DNA of 64,000 nucleotides from Mucilaginibacter sp. OK268. Its GTDB lineage: Bacteria; Bacteroidota; Bacteroidia; Sphingobacteriales; Sphingobacteriaceae. Positions 7,976 through 16,502 of this stretch are shown here, piece after piece; the stretch's first letter is position 1; the number at the start of each line of letters is the position of its first letter. Location: positions 62,001-126,000 of the forward strand of contig NZ_FNJV01000003.1 in assembly GCF_900103125.1 (NCBI RefSeq). Reading direction: 5' to 3'. The translations under genes and the position numbers were made by a program. The notes beneath the pieces were generated by a model. It ran no database searches, was not told the DNA's origin, and saw nothing but the letters and a program-made list of their open reading frames with translations.

Positions 7976-10405
7976 TTACTCAGTCTTTAAACTCTCAACC
8001 GGATTGGCAATTGCAGCCTTGATCGATTGAAAACTTATGGTGATAACAGCGATAAACAGAGCGGCCAAACCAGCCAGCACCAAAACCCACCACTGGATAT
8101 TTATCCGGTAAGCAAAACCTTGCAGAAACCATTTATTCATAAAGTACCAGGCCAATGGTGTGGCAATCAAAATAGAAATGAATACCAGCTTAATAAAGTC
8201 TTTAGATAGCATGCCCGCAATAGCCGACACACTGGCACCCAATACCTTGCGTATGCCTATTTCTTTGGTGCGCTGCTCGGCAGCGTAGGCAGCCAGGCCA
8301 AATAAACCCAAGCAGGCAATGAGAATGGCCAGCGAGGTAAATACAATAAATATCTGGCCTGTACGCTGTTCTGTGCGGTAAGAAGCATCAAACTCCTGAT
8401 CCATAAATGAGTAATCGATCTGTACATTGGGAGATAATTCCTTCCATTTATTTTTTATTTGAGATAACAAGGCTGGCAGATTTTTAGTATCAACCCTGAT
8501 ACTTAAAGCACCTGTATTTTCGGCAAGTGTCATCACCACCGGACCTATACTTTCGCGCAGGGAATTAAAATTAAAATCTTTCACAATCCCTACTACGTGG
8601 TATTTCTTTACATTATCCAGCGTATTTTTGCCTCCCTGGCTTTTATACAGGATTTTATTGACATCATTAAATCCCAGGAACCTGGCGGCCGATTCATTGA
8701 GTATAATACCAGCGGAATCTGTGGGCATATCTTTGGAGAAGCTGCGCCCTGCCACCATCTTCATGCCAAGTGTTTTTACATAATCCTCATCAATTTCCCA
8801 GCTTTGGGGAAACAGAGATTTTTTTTGATCAAGGGTGGCATCTTTATAGTAGATGGCTGTGCTTTTCCAATTGGAAGTAGGGAGGAAACCCGTCATGGTG
8901 GCATTGATAACACCCGGAATTTCTTTCACCTCTTGTTTAAATATTTTAGCCTGTTTGTTAAGCTCAAAAACATTTTGAACAATGAGTACCTGGTTACGGT
9001 TATAACCTAAATTTTTTGTCTGGATGTAATTTAACTGATTATATATCACCAATGTACCAATGATCAGGAAAATAGATATGGAGAATTGAAAAACCACCAG
9101 GAAACTCCTGAGCCTGCTGCCTTTAAACCCGGTAGCTAATTTGCCTTTTAAAACATCAACCGGTTGAAAAGCCGACAGGTAAAAAGCCGGATATGAACCC
9201 GCTATTGCACCAACAAATAAGGATATGAATAATAATGCCGGAACTATCCATACTAACGACTGGCGGTTAATCTCCAGTTCTTTACCGGATAGCTGGTTGA
9301 ACAACGGCAATAGAAACAAGGCTGTTATAAAGGCCAGTAAAGTAGCCACAAACGTAACCAATACAGATTCGGTTAAAAACTGGGCTATCAGCTGCTTGCG
9401 GTCGGAGCCTAAAACTTTACGCACCCCAACCTCACGCGCACGGTTTGACGAACGCGCAGTGGAAAGGTTCATAAAGTTTACACAGGCTATTAAAAGAATA
9501 AAAATGGCTATCGCCGAAAATATATAAATGTACTGTGTAGTACCATTAGGGCCTAACTCGCCGCTCAAACTCGATTTTAAGTGAATGTCCGTTAGCGGGA
9601 TCAGGTTCATCCTGAAAAAGCTGCCACTTTTTTCAAAGGCATCAATGCTCATGTTTAACTGAGCCTGCATTTGCGCACCGCTGAATTTTTTTAACAGTTC
9701 CGGAAAGCTGGCTTCCAGTTTTTTGGCGTCAGAGGGGGCTTTTAATAAAACATAGGTATTATAATCACTCCTTAACCATTCATTGGAACGGCTATCAGGC
9801 CAGGTAGGCATCGACAGGAAGAAATCAAAATTGAAATGTGACTGCTTAGGCACATCACGAATAACACCGGTTACTTTAAATGGCGTATTATCATTTAACA
9901 CCAGTGTTTTGCCAACAACATTAATGCTGTTGAAATATTTTTTGGCTGCAGTTTCGGTAATTACAACGCTATTAGGTTCGGCAAGGGCTGATGACGGGTT
10001 CCCGCTGATCATTGGTAAGGTAAAAACATCAAACAGCGAAGGATCGGCATAAACTACCCGGTTCTCGAGTATATTGGAATTGCCTTTTTTAACGTGCCAG
10101 CTACCGGCATTTTTTAGGCGGACAGCATTTTCAACGTAAGGATACTCTGCTTTTAAGGTTTTGGCCAGGGGCGGCATACATACAGCATACTGTACGCTGT
10201 TATCGCCCAGTTTAAGATCCTCATTTACCCGGTATATCCTGCTGGATTTGGTATTATACCGGTCATAGCTTAATTCATCAATTACGTACAGTACAATGAG
10301 CAGGCAGGTTGCCAGCCCCAAAGCCAGTCCCAGGATATTGATGGCGGTAAACCCTTTGTTTTTTTGAAGACCGCGGAAAGCTGTTTTTATATAATTCTTG
10401 ATCAT
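7976..10405 (-). CDS. ABC transporter permease, double-FtsX MacB-like, 809 aa
   Basis: It has an N-terminal helix (about 18-42), a PCD-like domain, a first FtsX block (about 295-460, loop REVGVRKVLGS), a second extracytoplasmic domain and a second FtsX block (about 690-809, loop KEIGIRKVLGA). It is the permease nearest the ATPase gene, 217 nt downstream of it, and is the most likely obligate partner. The intervening 217 nt hold an imperfect hairpin (CCCCTCCTGATAAGGAGAGG region, about 10542-10566) and no gene. Family knowledge points to a MacB/LolCDE-like complex, but the substrate is unknown. Confidence 0.93.
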   Translation of the reverse strand: MIKNYIKTAFRGLQKNKGFTAINILGLALGLATCLLIVLYVIDELSYDRYNTKSSRIYRVNEDLKLGDNSVQYAVCMPPLAKTLKAEYPYVENAVRLKNAGSWHVKKGNSNILENRVVYADPSLFDVFTLPMISGNPSSALAEPNSVVITETAAKKYFNSINVVGKTLVLNDNTPFKVTGVIRDVPKQSHFNFDFFLSMPTWPDSRSNEWLRSDYNTYVLLKAPSDAKKLEASFPELLKKFSGAQMQAQLNMSIDAFEKSGSFFRMNLIPLTDIHLKSSLSGELGPNGTTQYIYIFSAIAIFILLIACVNFMNLSTARSSNRAREVGVRKVLGSDRKQLIAQFLTESVLVTFVATLLAFITALFLLPLFNQLSGKELEINRQSLVWIVPALLFISLFVGAIAGSYPAFYLSAFQPVDVLKGKLATGFKGSRLRSFLVVFQFSISIFLIIGTLVIYNQLNYIQTKNLGYNRNQVLIVQNVFELNKQAKIFKQEVKEIPGVINATMTGFLPTSNWKSTAIYYKDATLDQKKSLFPQSWEIDEDYVKTLGMKMVAGRSFSKDMPTDSAGIILNESAARFLGFNDVNKILYKSQGGKNTLDNVKKYHVVGIVKDFNFNSLRESIGPVVMTLAENTGALSIRVDTKNLPALLSQIKNKWKELSPNVQIDYSFMDQEFDASYRTEQRTGQIFIVFTSLAILIACLGLFGLAAYAAEQRTKEIGIRKVLGASVSAIAGMLSKDFIKLVFISILIATPLAWYFMNKWFLQGFAYRINIQWWVLVLAGLAALFIAVITISFQSIKAAIANPVESLKTE

Positions 10406-10622
10406 TTACGTAAGCGTTAAATATTTGATATTATAAAACACCATTTCCCTTTCTTTAAAACCGGCTGTTTATCCCACGTTTCTTTAAACTTAAAGGATAT
10501 TGAACTATCCCCCCAGTAGCAAAAAGTAAAAAACTCAAGCTAACCCCTCCTGATAAGGAGAGGATAGCGAGGCACTTACTAACTTATTATAAACTATTTT
10601 CTTTTGGGAAGAGGCTTTTGGC

Positions 10623-11300
10623 TTAAACCATAATATTCTCCATTACGCTCTGACCATCCAACAAGCGGATGATACGATGACTATAACGGGCATCGTGTTC
10701 AGAGTGCGTAACCATGATAATGGTGGTGCCTTGTTCGTTCAGGTCGGTTAGCAGTTCCATAACATCGTTACCGTTGCTGCTGTCCAGGTTACCAGTGGGC
10801 TCATCCGCCAGTATCAGTTTGGGTTTGTTAACTACCGCACGGGCAATGGCCACACGCTGTTGCTGACCACCTGATAACTGTTGCGGATAGTGGTTACGAC
10901 GGTGCATGATCTGCATTTTATCCAATACCTCTTCTACCCTTTTTACCCTTTCGGCTGATGCTACGCCGGTGTATATCAAAGGTAATTCCACGTTTTCAAA
11001 TACGGTAAGCTCATCAATCAGGTTAAAGCTCTGGAATACGAAGCCAATGTTATGTTTACGCAGATCGGCACGTTTCCGCTCGGTAAAATGAGCTACCTCA
11101 ATATCATTAAAAACATAGCTACCTGCGTCCGGATCATCCAGCATCCCTAATATGTTAAGTAATGTTGATTTGCCACAACCAGATGGGCCCATGATGGCCA
11201 CAAATTCGCCGGTAGCAATTTCAATCGATAGCTTATTTAAAGCTATGGTCTCTACCTCTTCGGTACGGTAGAATTTTTCGAGATTAGTAATTTTTATCAT
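10623..11300 (-). CDS. ABC transporter ATP-binding protein, MacB/LolD type, 225 aa
   Basis: This is the ATPase that energises the neighbouring permeases. Numbered from the chosen start, Walker A GPSGCGKST is at 38-46, the ABC signature LSGGQ at 142-146, Walker B LILADE at 162-167 and the switch His at 199. Length and sequence fit the LolD/MacB/FtsE subfamily. The frame stays open to an ATG at 11327, but the start at 11300 (MIKITNLEKFY) aligns with family N-termini and has AGGAGG six nt upstream, which is unusual in Bacteroidota where Shine-Dalgarno sites are often weak. It is the only ATPase for four permeases in the window. Confidence 0.95.
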   Translation of the reverse strand: MIKITNLEKFYRTEEVETIALNKLSIEIATGEFVAIMGPSGCGKSTLLNILGMLDDPDAGSYVFNDIEVAHFTERKRADLRKHNIGFVFQSFNLIDELTVFENVELPLIYTGVASAERVKRVEEVLDKMQIMHRRNHYPQQLSGGQQQRVAIARAVVNKPKLILADEPTGNLDSSNGNDVMELLTDLNEQGTTIIMVTHSEHDARYSHRIIRLLDGQSVMENIMV

Positions 11301-11417
11301 TTGTGCCTCCTGGATCATCCCCGCCATGTGGCGGGTAGAATATTTTTTATGTTTCGTTAAGTTAATTAGTTTTATATATGATGTTTTATAGCTGCTTTTC
11401 GTTGCAGTTTTATCAAT

Positions 11418-12671
11418 TTATTTTTTCAATATCAGTTCCTGAATATCACCATAAGTTTCATAGCTTGAGGTAATTACCTTATCGCCCGGGTTCAAACCTT
11501 GATTCACTACATAATAATCAGGGCTCGTCAGTCCAAGTTGTATATCAACTTTATAAGCACGTTTACCATCCTCGCTTACTTTAAATATCCAGTTACCACC
11601 TGTTTGCTGGAAAAAACCACCTTTAGGAACCAATATCGCCGTTCTCTCTTCGCTCAACGCCAGTCTTACCTGCAGCGTTTGTCCTTTTCTGATACCTTTT
11701 GGCACCGCACCTACAAACTGCATATCAACCTGAAACCTGCCGGCAGTTACCTGCGTAAAAACTTTTTTGATCACCAGATTATAAGTTTTATCAGCAAACT
11801 GAAAGTCGCCTTTTAAACCGGTGTAGATACGTGACAGATAATGTTCGTCAATATCAACCCTTGCCTTAAATCCCGACTGAACATCTATCTGCCCGAGGTG
11901 CTCACCTTGTTTCTTATTTTGTCCAACTTCTGCATCCATTGAGGTTAACTGGCCATCAACATTCGCTCTCAAAACCAAACTGGCTACTTTTTTACGCATC
12001 AGCTCCAATGTGGTTTTCATGTGCGCATATTGTTCCTGTGATTGCGAAGCCTGTTGCTTAACCAGCGCCGTATCCTGTACTAATATTTGTCTGGCTAATT
12101 TATAACGGTTAACCTGATAGTCGTACATATTTTTATCAGATTGATATTGTTGTAAACCAATGGCTTTTTGATCATAAAGATGTTTGTCCAGCTTATACAC
12201 CCTTTCGGCCTCTTTATAAGCGTTCTCTACATCGGCCATGGTATTTAACTTGGTGATGGTATTTTGCTGCGCGTTGTTGTGCGATATCTGCATTTGGGTT
12301 TGCTCTGCGTATACAGCTGTTTCCTGGTTGGCCAGGTTTAGCTCCAGATCAGTATTGGACAGTTTTAAAATCGGGTCGCCTTTTTTGAGCGTAGCGCCAT
12401 CCTCAACAAATTTTTCTTCAACAACACCGCCTTCTGTCGCATCAAGATAAATAGTGGTCAGGGGCATTACTACGCCATTAACCGGGATAAATTCCTGGAA
12501 AGGGCCTTTGGTGATAGTGCTGATGGTTATACGTTCGGTATCAACATCCAGTTTACTTTTACCCGATGTAAAATAAATACTGCCGCCAACTAATAAAATA
12601 ATGCCTGTTATGCCCGCAATTGTTAGTATCCGTTTACTGTTCCAGGTCTTTTTTTCAATTTTTCTGTCCAC
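11418..12671 (-). CDS. HlyD/MacA-family periplasmic adaptor, 417 aa
   Basis: A short cytoplasmic N-terminus and one membrane helix (about 16-32) precede a biotinyl-lipoyl-like segment (about 70-110), a long coiled-coil hairpin rich in Q, A and K (about 110-235), the second lipoyl half and beta-barrel and membrane-proximal domains. This is the order of MacA/HlyD-type membrane fusion proteins, which link an inner-membrane ABC exporter to the outer membrane. It is the first gene of the minus-strand ABC unit, followed by the ATPase and permeases. The putative activator site at 12791 lies 120 nt before its start. No outer-membrane TolC partner is encoded in the window. Confidence 0.92.
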   Translation of the reverse strand: MDRKIEKKTWNSKRILTIAGITGIILLVGGSIYFTSGKSKLDVDTERITISTITKGPFQEFIPVNGVVMPLTTIYLDATEGGVVEEKFVEDGATLKKGDPILKLSNTDLELNLANQETAVYAEQTQMQISHNNAQQNTITKLNTMADVENAYKEAERVYKLDKHLYDQKAIGLQQYQSDKNMYDYQVNRYKLARQILVQDTALVKQQASQSQEQYAHMKTTLELMRKKVASLVLRANVDGQLTSMDAEVGQNKKQGEHLGQIDVQSGFKARVDIDEHYLSRIYTGLKGDFQFADKTYNLVIKKVFTQVTAGRFQVDMQFVGAVPKGIRKGQTLQVRLALSEERTAILVPKGGFFQQTGGNWIFKVSEDGKRAYKVDIQLGLTSPDYYVVNQGLNPGDKVITSSYETYGDIQELILKK

Positions 12672-12701
12672 TGTAGTTTATTATATTTTGAATAGTCATA
12701 A

Positions 12702-12716
12702 CAAAAAGATATGCCA
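12702..12716 (-). promoter_or_regulatory. Candidate -24-like promoter box for the ABC adaptor operon
   Basis: The minus strand reads TGGCATATCTTTTTG. TGGCA matches the -24 half of sigma-54 promoters, but the -12 GC is absent or displaced by one base. The GG (12714-12715) is 76 bp from the 19-nt site at 12791, the same as in copy 1. It lies about 31-45 nt before the adaptor start codon. Confidence 0.35.
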
Positions 12717-12790
12717 CAAATTAAATTACTGTATTTCAATACATTAAACTAAAAATAAGCAATTGAAGCGTACGCTTCTGTTACAGCAAG

Positions 12791-12809
12791 TGTCCGGTTA
12801 TGATACAGT
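12791..12809 (-). promoter_or_regulatory. Putative upstream activator site, copy 2
   Basis: TGTCCGGTTATGATACAGT is a perfect 19-nt match to 4336-4354. It lies 120 nt upstream of the adaptor gene, at a distance typical of enhancer-binding-protein sites, and in the intergenic region it shares with an NtrC-family regulator gene. Binding by that regulator is inferred. Confidence 0.5.
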
Positions 12810-13097
12810 GGTACAATTTTGTGGTATCCCTTCATTATTGATTTACAGTTTAATACTTGTATTATTATAACTGGTATGAAATTTAAGCATTCAATTACTA
12901 ATTTGCACAAAGTTTCTAAGGTTCATAGATCATAGTTGATGGTTCATAGAAATAAAATGCTATTTGCCTTCACCCAACCTCGCTTTTGGGTAGGATTTAG
13001 GCGGGGCTAAATATTTATAAAGGCATTAATTATAAACTATCAACTACCAATTACTAACTATGATCCATGAACTATCAACTATGAACTATATAAAAAT

Positions 13098-14453
13098 ATG
13101 ATATTAAAAAAAGCTACTATTTTAATTGTTGACGATGACCCGGATGTGCTGACCGCCGTTAAGCTTTTACTGAAAACAGAAGCGCAGGAAGTGATCACCG
13201 AGAAAAACCCGGAGAATTTGAATTGGTTATTGCAGCGCAACGAGGTTGACCTGGTTTTGCTGGATATGAATTTTAATAGCGCTATTAATACCGGCAACGA
13301 GGGTTTATACTGGTTGCGTAAGGTTAAGGACTGGAAGCCCAACGTATGCGTGATCATGATAACCGCTTATGGCGATATTGATCTGGCGGTACGTTCTTTA
13401 AAAGAAGGCGCTAATGACTTTATTGTAAAGCCATGGCATAACGAAAAACTGATAGCCACCATAAAAGAGCTGTTGGATAAAAAGGAAGGTGTAAAAACTA
13501 CCAAAACGGCTGTTAAAAGCACGGCTGGCGATACCTCTATCCTGGGTGAATCGGAAGTGATGCAGGATATTTTTTACAAGGTGAATAAAATTGCCCCTAC
13601 CGATGCTAATATCCTGCTCCTGGGCGAAAACGGCACCGGTAAGGATTTGATGGCCAAAGCTATACATGAACGTTCACTACGTGCAGATAAACCATTTATT
13701 AAAGTGGATGTAGGCGCCCTTACCGATACTTTATTTGAGAGTGAGCTTTTTGGTCACAAAAAAGGTGCCTTTACCGATGCCCGCGAAGATCGTACCGGCA
13801 GGTTTGAAGATGCACAGGGCGGTACCCTGTTCCTGGATGAAATTGGTAATATTACCCTGCAGCAACAGGCCAAATTATTAGCCATACTGCAAAACCGGCA
13901 GGTAACCCGTTTGGGTACCAACAAAGCCGTTGATATCGATATCAGGTTGATTTGCGCTACCAACGTGCCTATGCATGAACTGGCCAATGAAAACCGTTTC
14001 CGTAAGGATTTAATATACCGGATCAATACCGTCGAGATCAATATGCCCCCCTTGCGCCGCCGCAATGAAGATATTTCCATACTGGCCAGGCACTTTGCCA
14101 AATTGTATGCCAGCAAGTACCTTAAACCAGCAATGGATTTTGATGCCGCGGCTTTACAAAAATTAAAATCATACAATTACCCCGGTAACGTACGCGAACT
14201 GCAATATACTATTGAAAGAGCGGTGATCATGGCCGATGAAAACATACTGCGCCCGGATGACCTGATATTTTCGATCCTGGAAACCGCGCCCGAAACCATT
14301 GCCGATGATGACAACATCCAATTAAGCACTTTGGAAAAGAACGCTATACTACGGGTTATTGAAAAACACAATGGTAATATAACACGGGCTGCTAAAGAAT
14401 TGGGATTAACCCGCACAGCCCTATACCGCAGACTAAGCAAATATGATATTTAA
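13098..14453 (+). CDS. NtrC-family sigma-54-activating response regulator, 451 aa
   Basis: Three domains are visible. The receiver (about 5-125) has acidic residues D12-D14, phospho-acceptor D56, T89 and K111. The AAA+ domain (about 150-385) has Walker A GENGTGKD at about 175-182 and the sigma-54-contacting GAFTDA loop at about 223-228. A Fis-type helix-turn-helix occupies about 415-451. The GAFTDA loop is intact, so the protein should activate sigma-54 RNA polymerase on phosphorylation. It overlaps the downstream kinase by 11 nt and is divergent from the ABC adaptor operon. Context suggests that it controls that operon through the repeated 19-nt sites. Confidence 0.96.
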   Translation: MILKKATILIVDDDPDVLTAVKLLLKTEAQEVITEKNPENLNWLLQRNEVDLVLLDMNFNSAINTGNEGLYWLRKVKDWKPNVCVIMITAYGDIDLAVRSLKEGANDFIVKPWHNEKLIATIKELLDKKEGVKTTKTAVKSTAGDTSILGESEVMQDIFYKVNKIAPTDANILLLGENGTGKDLMAKAIHERSLRADKPFIKVDVGALTDTLFESELFGHKKGAFTDAREDRTGRFEDAQGGTLFLDEIGNITLQQQAKLLAILQNRQVTRLGTNKAVDIDIRLICATNVPMHELANENRFRKDLIYRINTVEINMPPLRRRNEDISILARHFAKLYASKYLKPAMDFDAAALQKLKSYNYPGNVRELQYTIERAVIMADENILRPDDLIFSILETAPETIADDDNIQLSTLEKNAILRVIEKHNGNITRAAKELGLTRTALYRRLSKYDI

Positions 14454-15792
14454 CCGATATGAATGGCGGCTGTTGCTGCGTGTTTTCCTGATGTTTCTGG
14501 CCCTGGTTGCTGCAGCTTTTGTTATTGTTAGCGGCAAACCGCTATACCTCGTTATTTTTATCCCGCTCATCGTATACGCGGTTATCGAGATGATCCGTTT
14601 TCAGAAAAAAGCACAGGACGAGGTAAACCAGTTTGTGGAATCGATACATTACCGTGATTTTTCGAGACATTTTGACGTTCGTCGTGCACCCAATGAGCTA
14701 AAGCCATTACGTAAAGGTTTTAATGATATCAATACCACCTTTAAGCTCATCAGCCGTGAACGCGAAACACAATATCACTACTTGCAAAAGATATTGGAAC
14801 TGGTGGATACCGGCATCCTGTCGTTTGAGGAAGAAACCGGCAACATCAGCTGGATCAACGAGGCTTTTAAAAACCTCATCGGTATACCCTATCTCAAAAC
14901 CGTTCATTCGCTTGAAAAACGCGATCCGGCCTTGTACCATGAATTAACCATCGTAAAACCCGGCGACAGTAAGATCATCACCATCACGCGCAACCAGCAA
15001 CTGGTAAAAATGCTCATCACGGCCAGTGTTATGCGCAGCGATGATATCTTGTACAAGCTGATAGCCTTTCAGAACGTTAGTGAAGCCCTGGATGAAACCG
15101 AATCAAAGGCATGGTCGAAATTACTTAACGTAATGACCCATGAGATCATGAACTCGGTGGCGCCTATATCCTCATTGGCCGATACGTTGAAGAACCGGCT
15201 GCAAAGTCCCGAAATAACCGGGGCTATTCAAAGCAGCGAACTGGAAGACCTGGAGCTGGGTATCGATACCATCAAAAGGCGCAGCGAAGGTTTACTCAAA
15301 TTTACCGAAAGCTACCGTAGCCTCAACAAGATCACCAAGCTCGATCTGAATAAGATCCTGGTGCGCGACCTGTTTGAGAACCTGGCCAGCCTGATGCGCC
15401 CCACACTCGAGAAAAAGAACATCGAGCTTGAAATTATCCTGCGCGACCCTACCCTGGCCATACAGGCCGATATTAACCTGATTGAGCAAGTGATGATTAA
15501 CCTGTTGGTAAACGCCATTGAAGCGGTAAAAGACCGCGATGAGCCCCGCTTAATACTTTCAGGAGAGTTACAGAATAACAGTAAAACCCTGGTAAAGGTG
15601 ACCGATAATGGTTTAGGTATGCCACCTGAACTGCTCGATAAGATCTTTATCCCCTTCTTCAGTACCCGTAAAACGGGCAGCGGTATTGGACTCAGCCTGT
15701 GCAAACAGATCATGCTGCTGCATAAAGGTAATATACAGGTTCAATCAACTGAGGGCAAGGGATCCTCGTTTATTTTGCAGTTTATACCGTAA
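14443..15792 (+). CDS. Sensor histidine kinase, 449 aa
   Basis: Two membrane helices (about 10-30 and 33-50) bracket almost no periplasmic sequence, so the sensing site is likely in or near the membrane, or in the cytoplasmic PAS-like region (about 105-215). The phospho-acceptor lies in MTHEIMNSVAP (H233). The ATPase domain has the N box NLLVNAIEAV, the G1 box DNGLGMP (about 387) and the G2 box GSGIGLSLCKQ (about 411). It begins 11 nt inside the response regulator gene, so translation is probably coupled and the two form a cognate pair. An envelope-stress or lipid-packing signal would suit a kinase without a periplasmic domain, but this is inference. Confidence 0.95.
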   Translation: MIFNRYEWRLLLRVFLMFLALVAAAFVIVSGKPLYLVIFIPLIVYAVIEMIRFQKKAQDEVNQFVESIHYRDFSRHFDVRRAPNELKPLRKGFNDINTTFKLISRERETQYHYLQKILELVDTGILSFEEETGNISWINEAFKNLIGIPYLKTVHSLEKRDPALYHELTIVKPGDSKIITITRNQQLVKMLITASVMRSDDILYKLIAFQNVSEALDETESKAWSKLLNVMTHEIMNSVAPISSLADTLKNRLQSPEITGAIQSSELEDLELGIDTIKRRSEGLLKFTESYRSLNKITKLDLNKILVRDLFENLASLMRPTLEKKNIELEIILRDPTLAIQADINLIEQVMINLLVNAIEAVKDRDEPRLILSGELQNNSKTLVKVTDNGLGMPPELLDKIFIPFFSTRKTGSGIGLSLCKQIMLLHKGNIQVQSTEGKGSSFILQFIP

Positions 15793-15805
15793 CGGTCTTT
15801 ATCCT

Positions 15806-15912
15806 TTGTAGAGACGCATATTTGCGTCTCCTAATTTAAGGGTATTCGCCGGGGCTTATGGTTTGGGCTATTTTTTCTGTATACCCTGAGACGCAAATAT
15901 GCGTCTCTACAA
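15806..15912. repeat. MITE-like element with perfect 25-nt inverted termini
   Basis: The arms 15806-15830 and 15888-15912 are exact reverse complements. Each arm also folds on itself (GAGACGCA / TGCGTCTC around TATT). The 57-nt interior has no ORF. It lies directly after the histidine kinase stop and may also act as a terminator. Elements of this look are dispersed in Bacteroidota genomes. Confidence 0.75.
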
Positions 15913-15923
15913 TAAATTAAAAA

Positions 15924-16457
15924 GTGATCAAACATAATCTCTTCGCCATTCCGGGCAGTCTGCGCTCCGGCTCATCAAACCATCACATCTTAAAATACCT
16001 GGCTACCCAAATTCCTGCGGATATTAATTACACCATATACGACGAACTGGCCCTGATACCGCCTTTTGATCCGGGCATGGATAATGATACTCCGCCGGAG
16101 TCTGTGAAACATCTGCGTGAGTTATTGGCGAATGTGGATGGCGTGATCATTTGCACACCCGAATATGCTTTTGGTGTACCCGGGCAGCTTAAAAACATGC
16201 TGGACTGGTTGGTATCCAGCAGTTCCCTGGTCGAAAAACCGGTAGCGCTTATCACCGCCTCCTTAGGCGGCGAACATGCCCATTCCTCGCTCCTGCTTAC
16301 GCTGGGTGCATTAAATAGCCATGTTATTGATGGCGCTACGCTGCTTATTTCCTTTATCCGCTCCAAAATAAACGCAGATGGCCAGATCATTCATCAGGAA
16401 ACGCTTAAAGATCTAAATAAGCTATTGGAAATATTTTTAAAAGCCATTCCTGCATAA
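15924..16457 (+). CDS. NADPH-dependent FMN reductase family protein, 177 aa
   Basis: The N-terminal IPGSLRSGSSNHHIL (about 9-23) is the FMN phosphate-binding loop of the flavodoxin-like NADPH-dependent FMN reductases. TPEYAFGVPGQLKNMLDW (about 79-96) is the second family signature, binding the isoalloxazine ring. The product is a cytosolic flavin or quinone reductase of the SsuE/ChrR/azoreductase group. The exact substrate cannot be assigned. The start codon is GTG, and no in-frame ATG gives a complete P-loop. The gene begins 11 nt after the inverted-repeat element at 15806-15912 and ends 19 nt before the conserved element at 16477. Confidence 0.9.
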   Translation: MIKHNLFAIPGSLRSGSSNHHILKYLATQIPADINYTIYDELALIPPFDPGMDNDTPPESVKHLRELLANVDGVIICTPEYAFGVPGQLKNMLDWLVSSSSLVEKPVALITASLGGEHAHSSLLLTLGALNSHVIDGATLLISFIRSKINADGQIIHQETLKDLNKLLEIFLKAIPA

Positions 16458-16471
16458 GCGTTTAAAGGCAC

Positions 16472-16502
16472 TTGATGATCCCCCGGAATTTTCGTATCTT
16501 TA
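16472..16502 (+). promoter_or_regulatory. Candidate Bacteroidota-type promoter within element copy 1
   Basis: TATCTTTA at 16495-16502 is one base from the TANNTTTG -7 consensus, and TTG at 16472-16474 lies 20 nt upstream in the -33 position. Transcription would begin at or just before the GC hairpin and read towards htpG. Confidence 0.45.

Larger units (their letters stand above)
12672..13097. other. 426-nt divergent regulatory region between the ABC unit and its presumed regulator
   Basis: No gene was found. The ABC-side half holds a -24-like box (12702-12716), a perfect 14-nt palindrome GAAGCGTACGCTTC (12765-12778) and the 19-nt site at 12791. The regulator-side half holds a low-complexity inverted repeat: the GTTCATAG/TTGATGGTTCATAG-rich stretch at about 12919-12948 is mirrored by CTATGATCCATGAACTATCAACTATG at about 13058-13083. 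Confidence 0.6.

Noticed and set aside
1760-10405. Recent tandem duplication of permease genes
   Set aside because: The proteins share layout and C-terminal motifs but differ over most of their length, and no long nucleotide identity was seen, so any duplication is old.
13754-14176. A 140-codon minus-strand open frame inside the response regulator gene
   Set aside because: It is antisense to the conserved AAA+ domain and its composition (serine- and leucine-rich) is that of a shadow frame.
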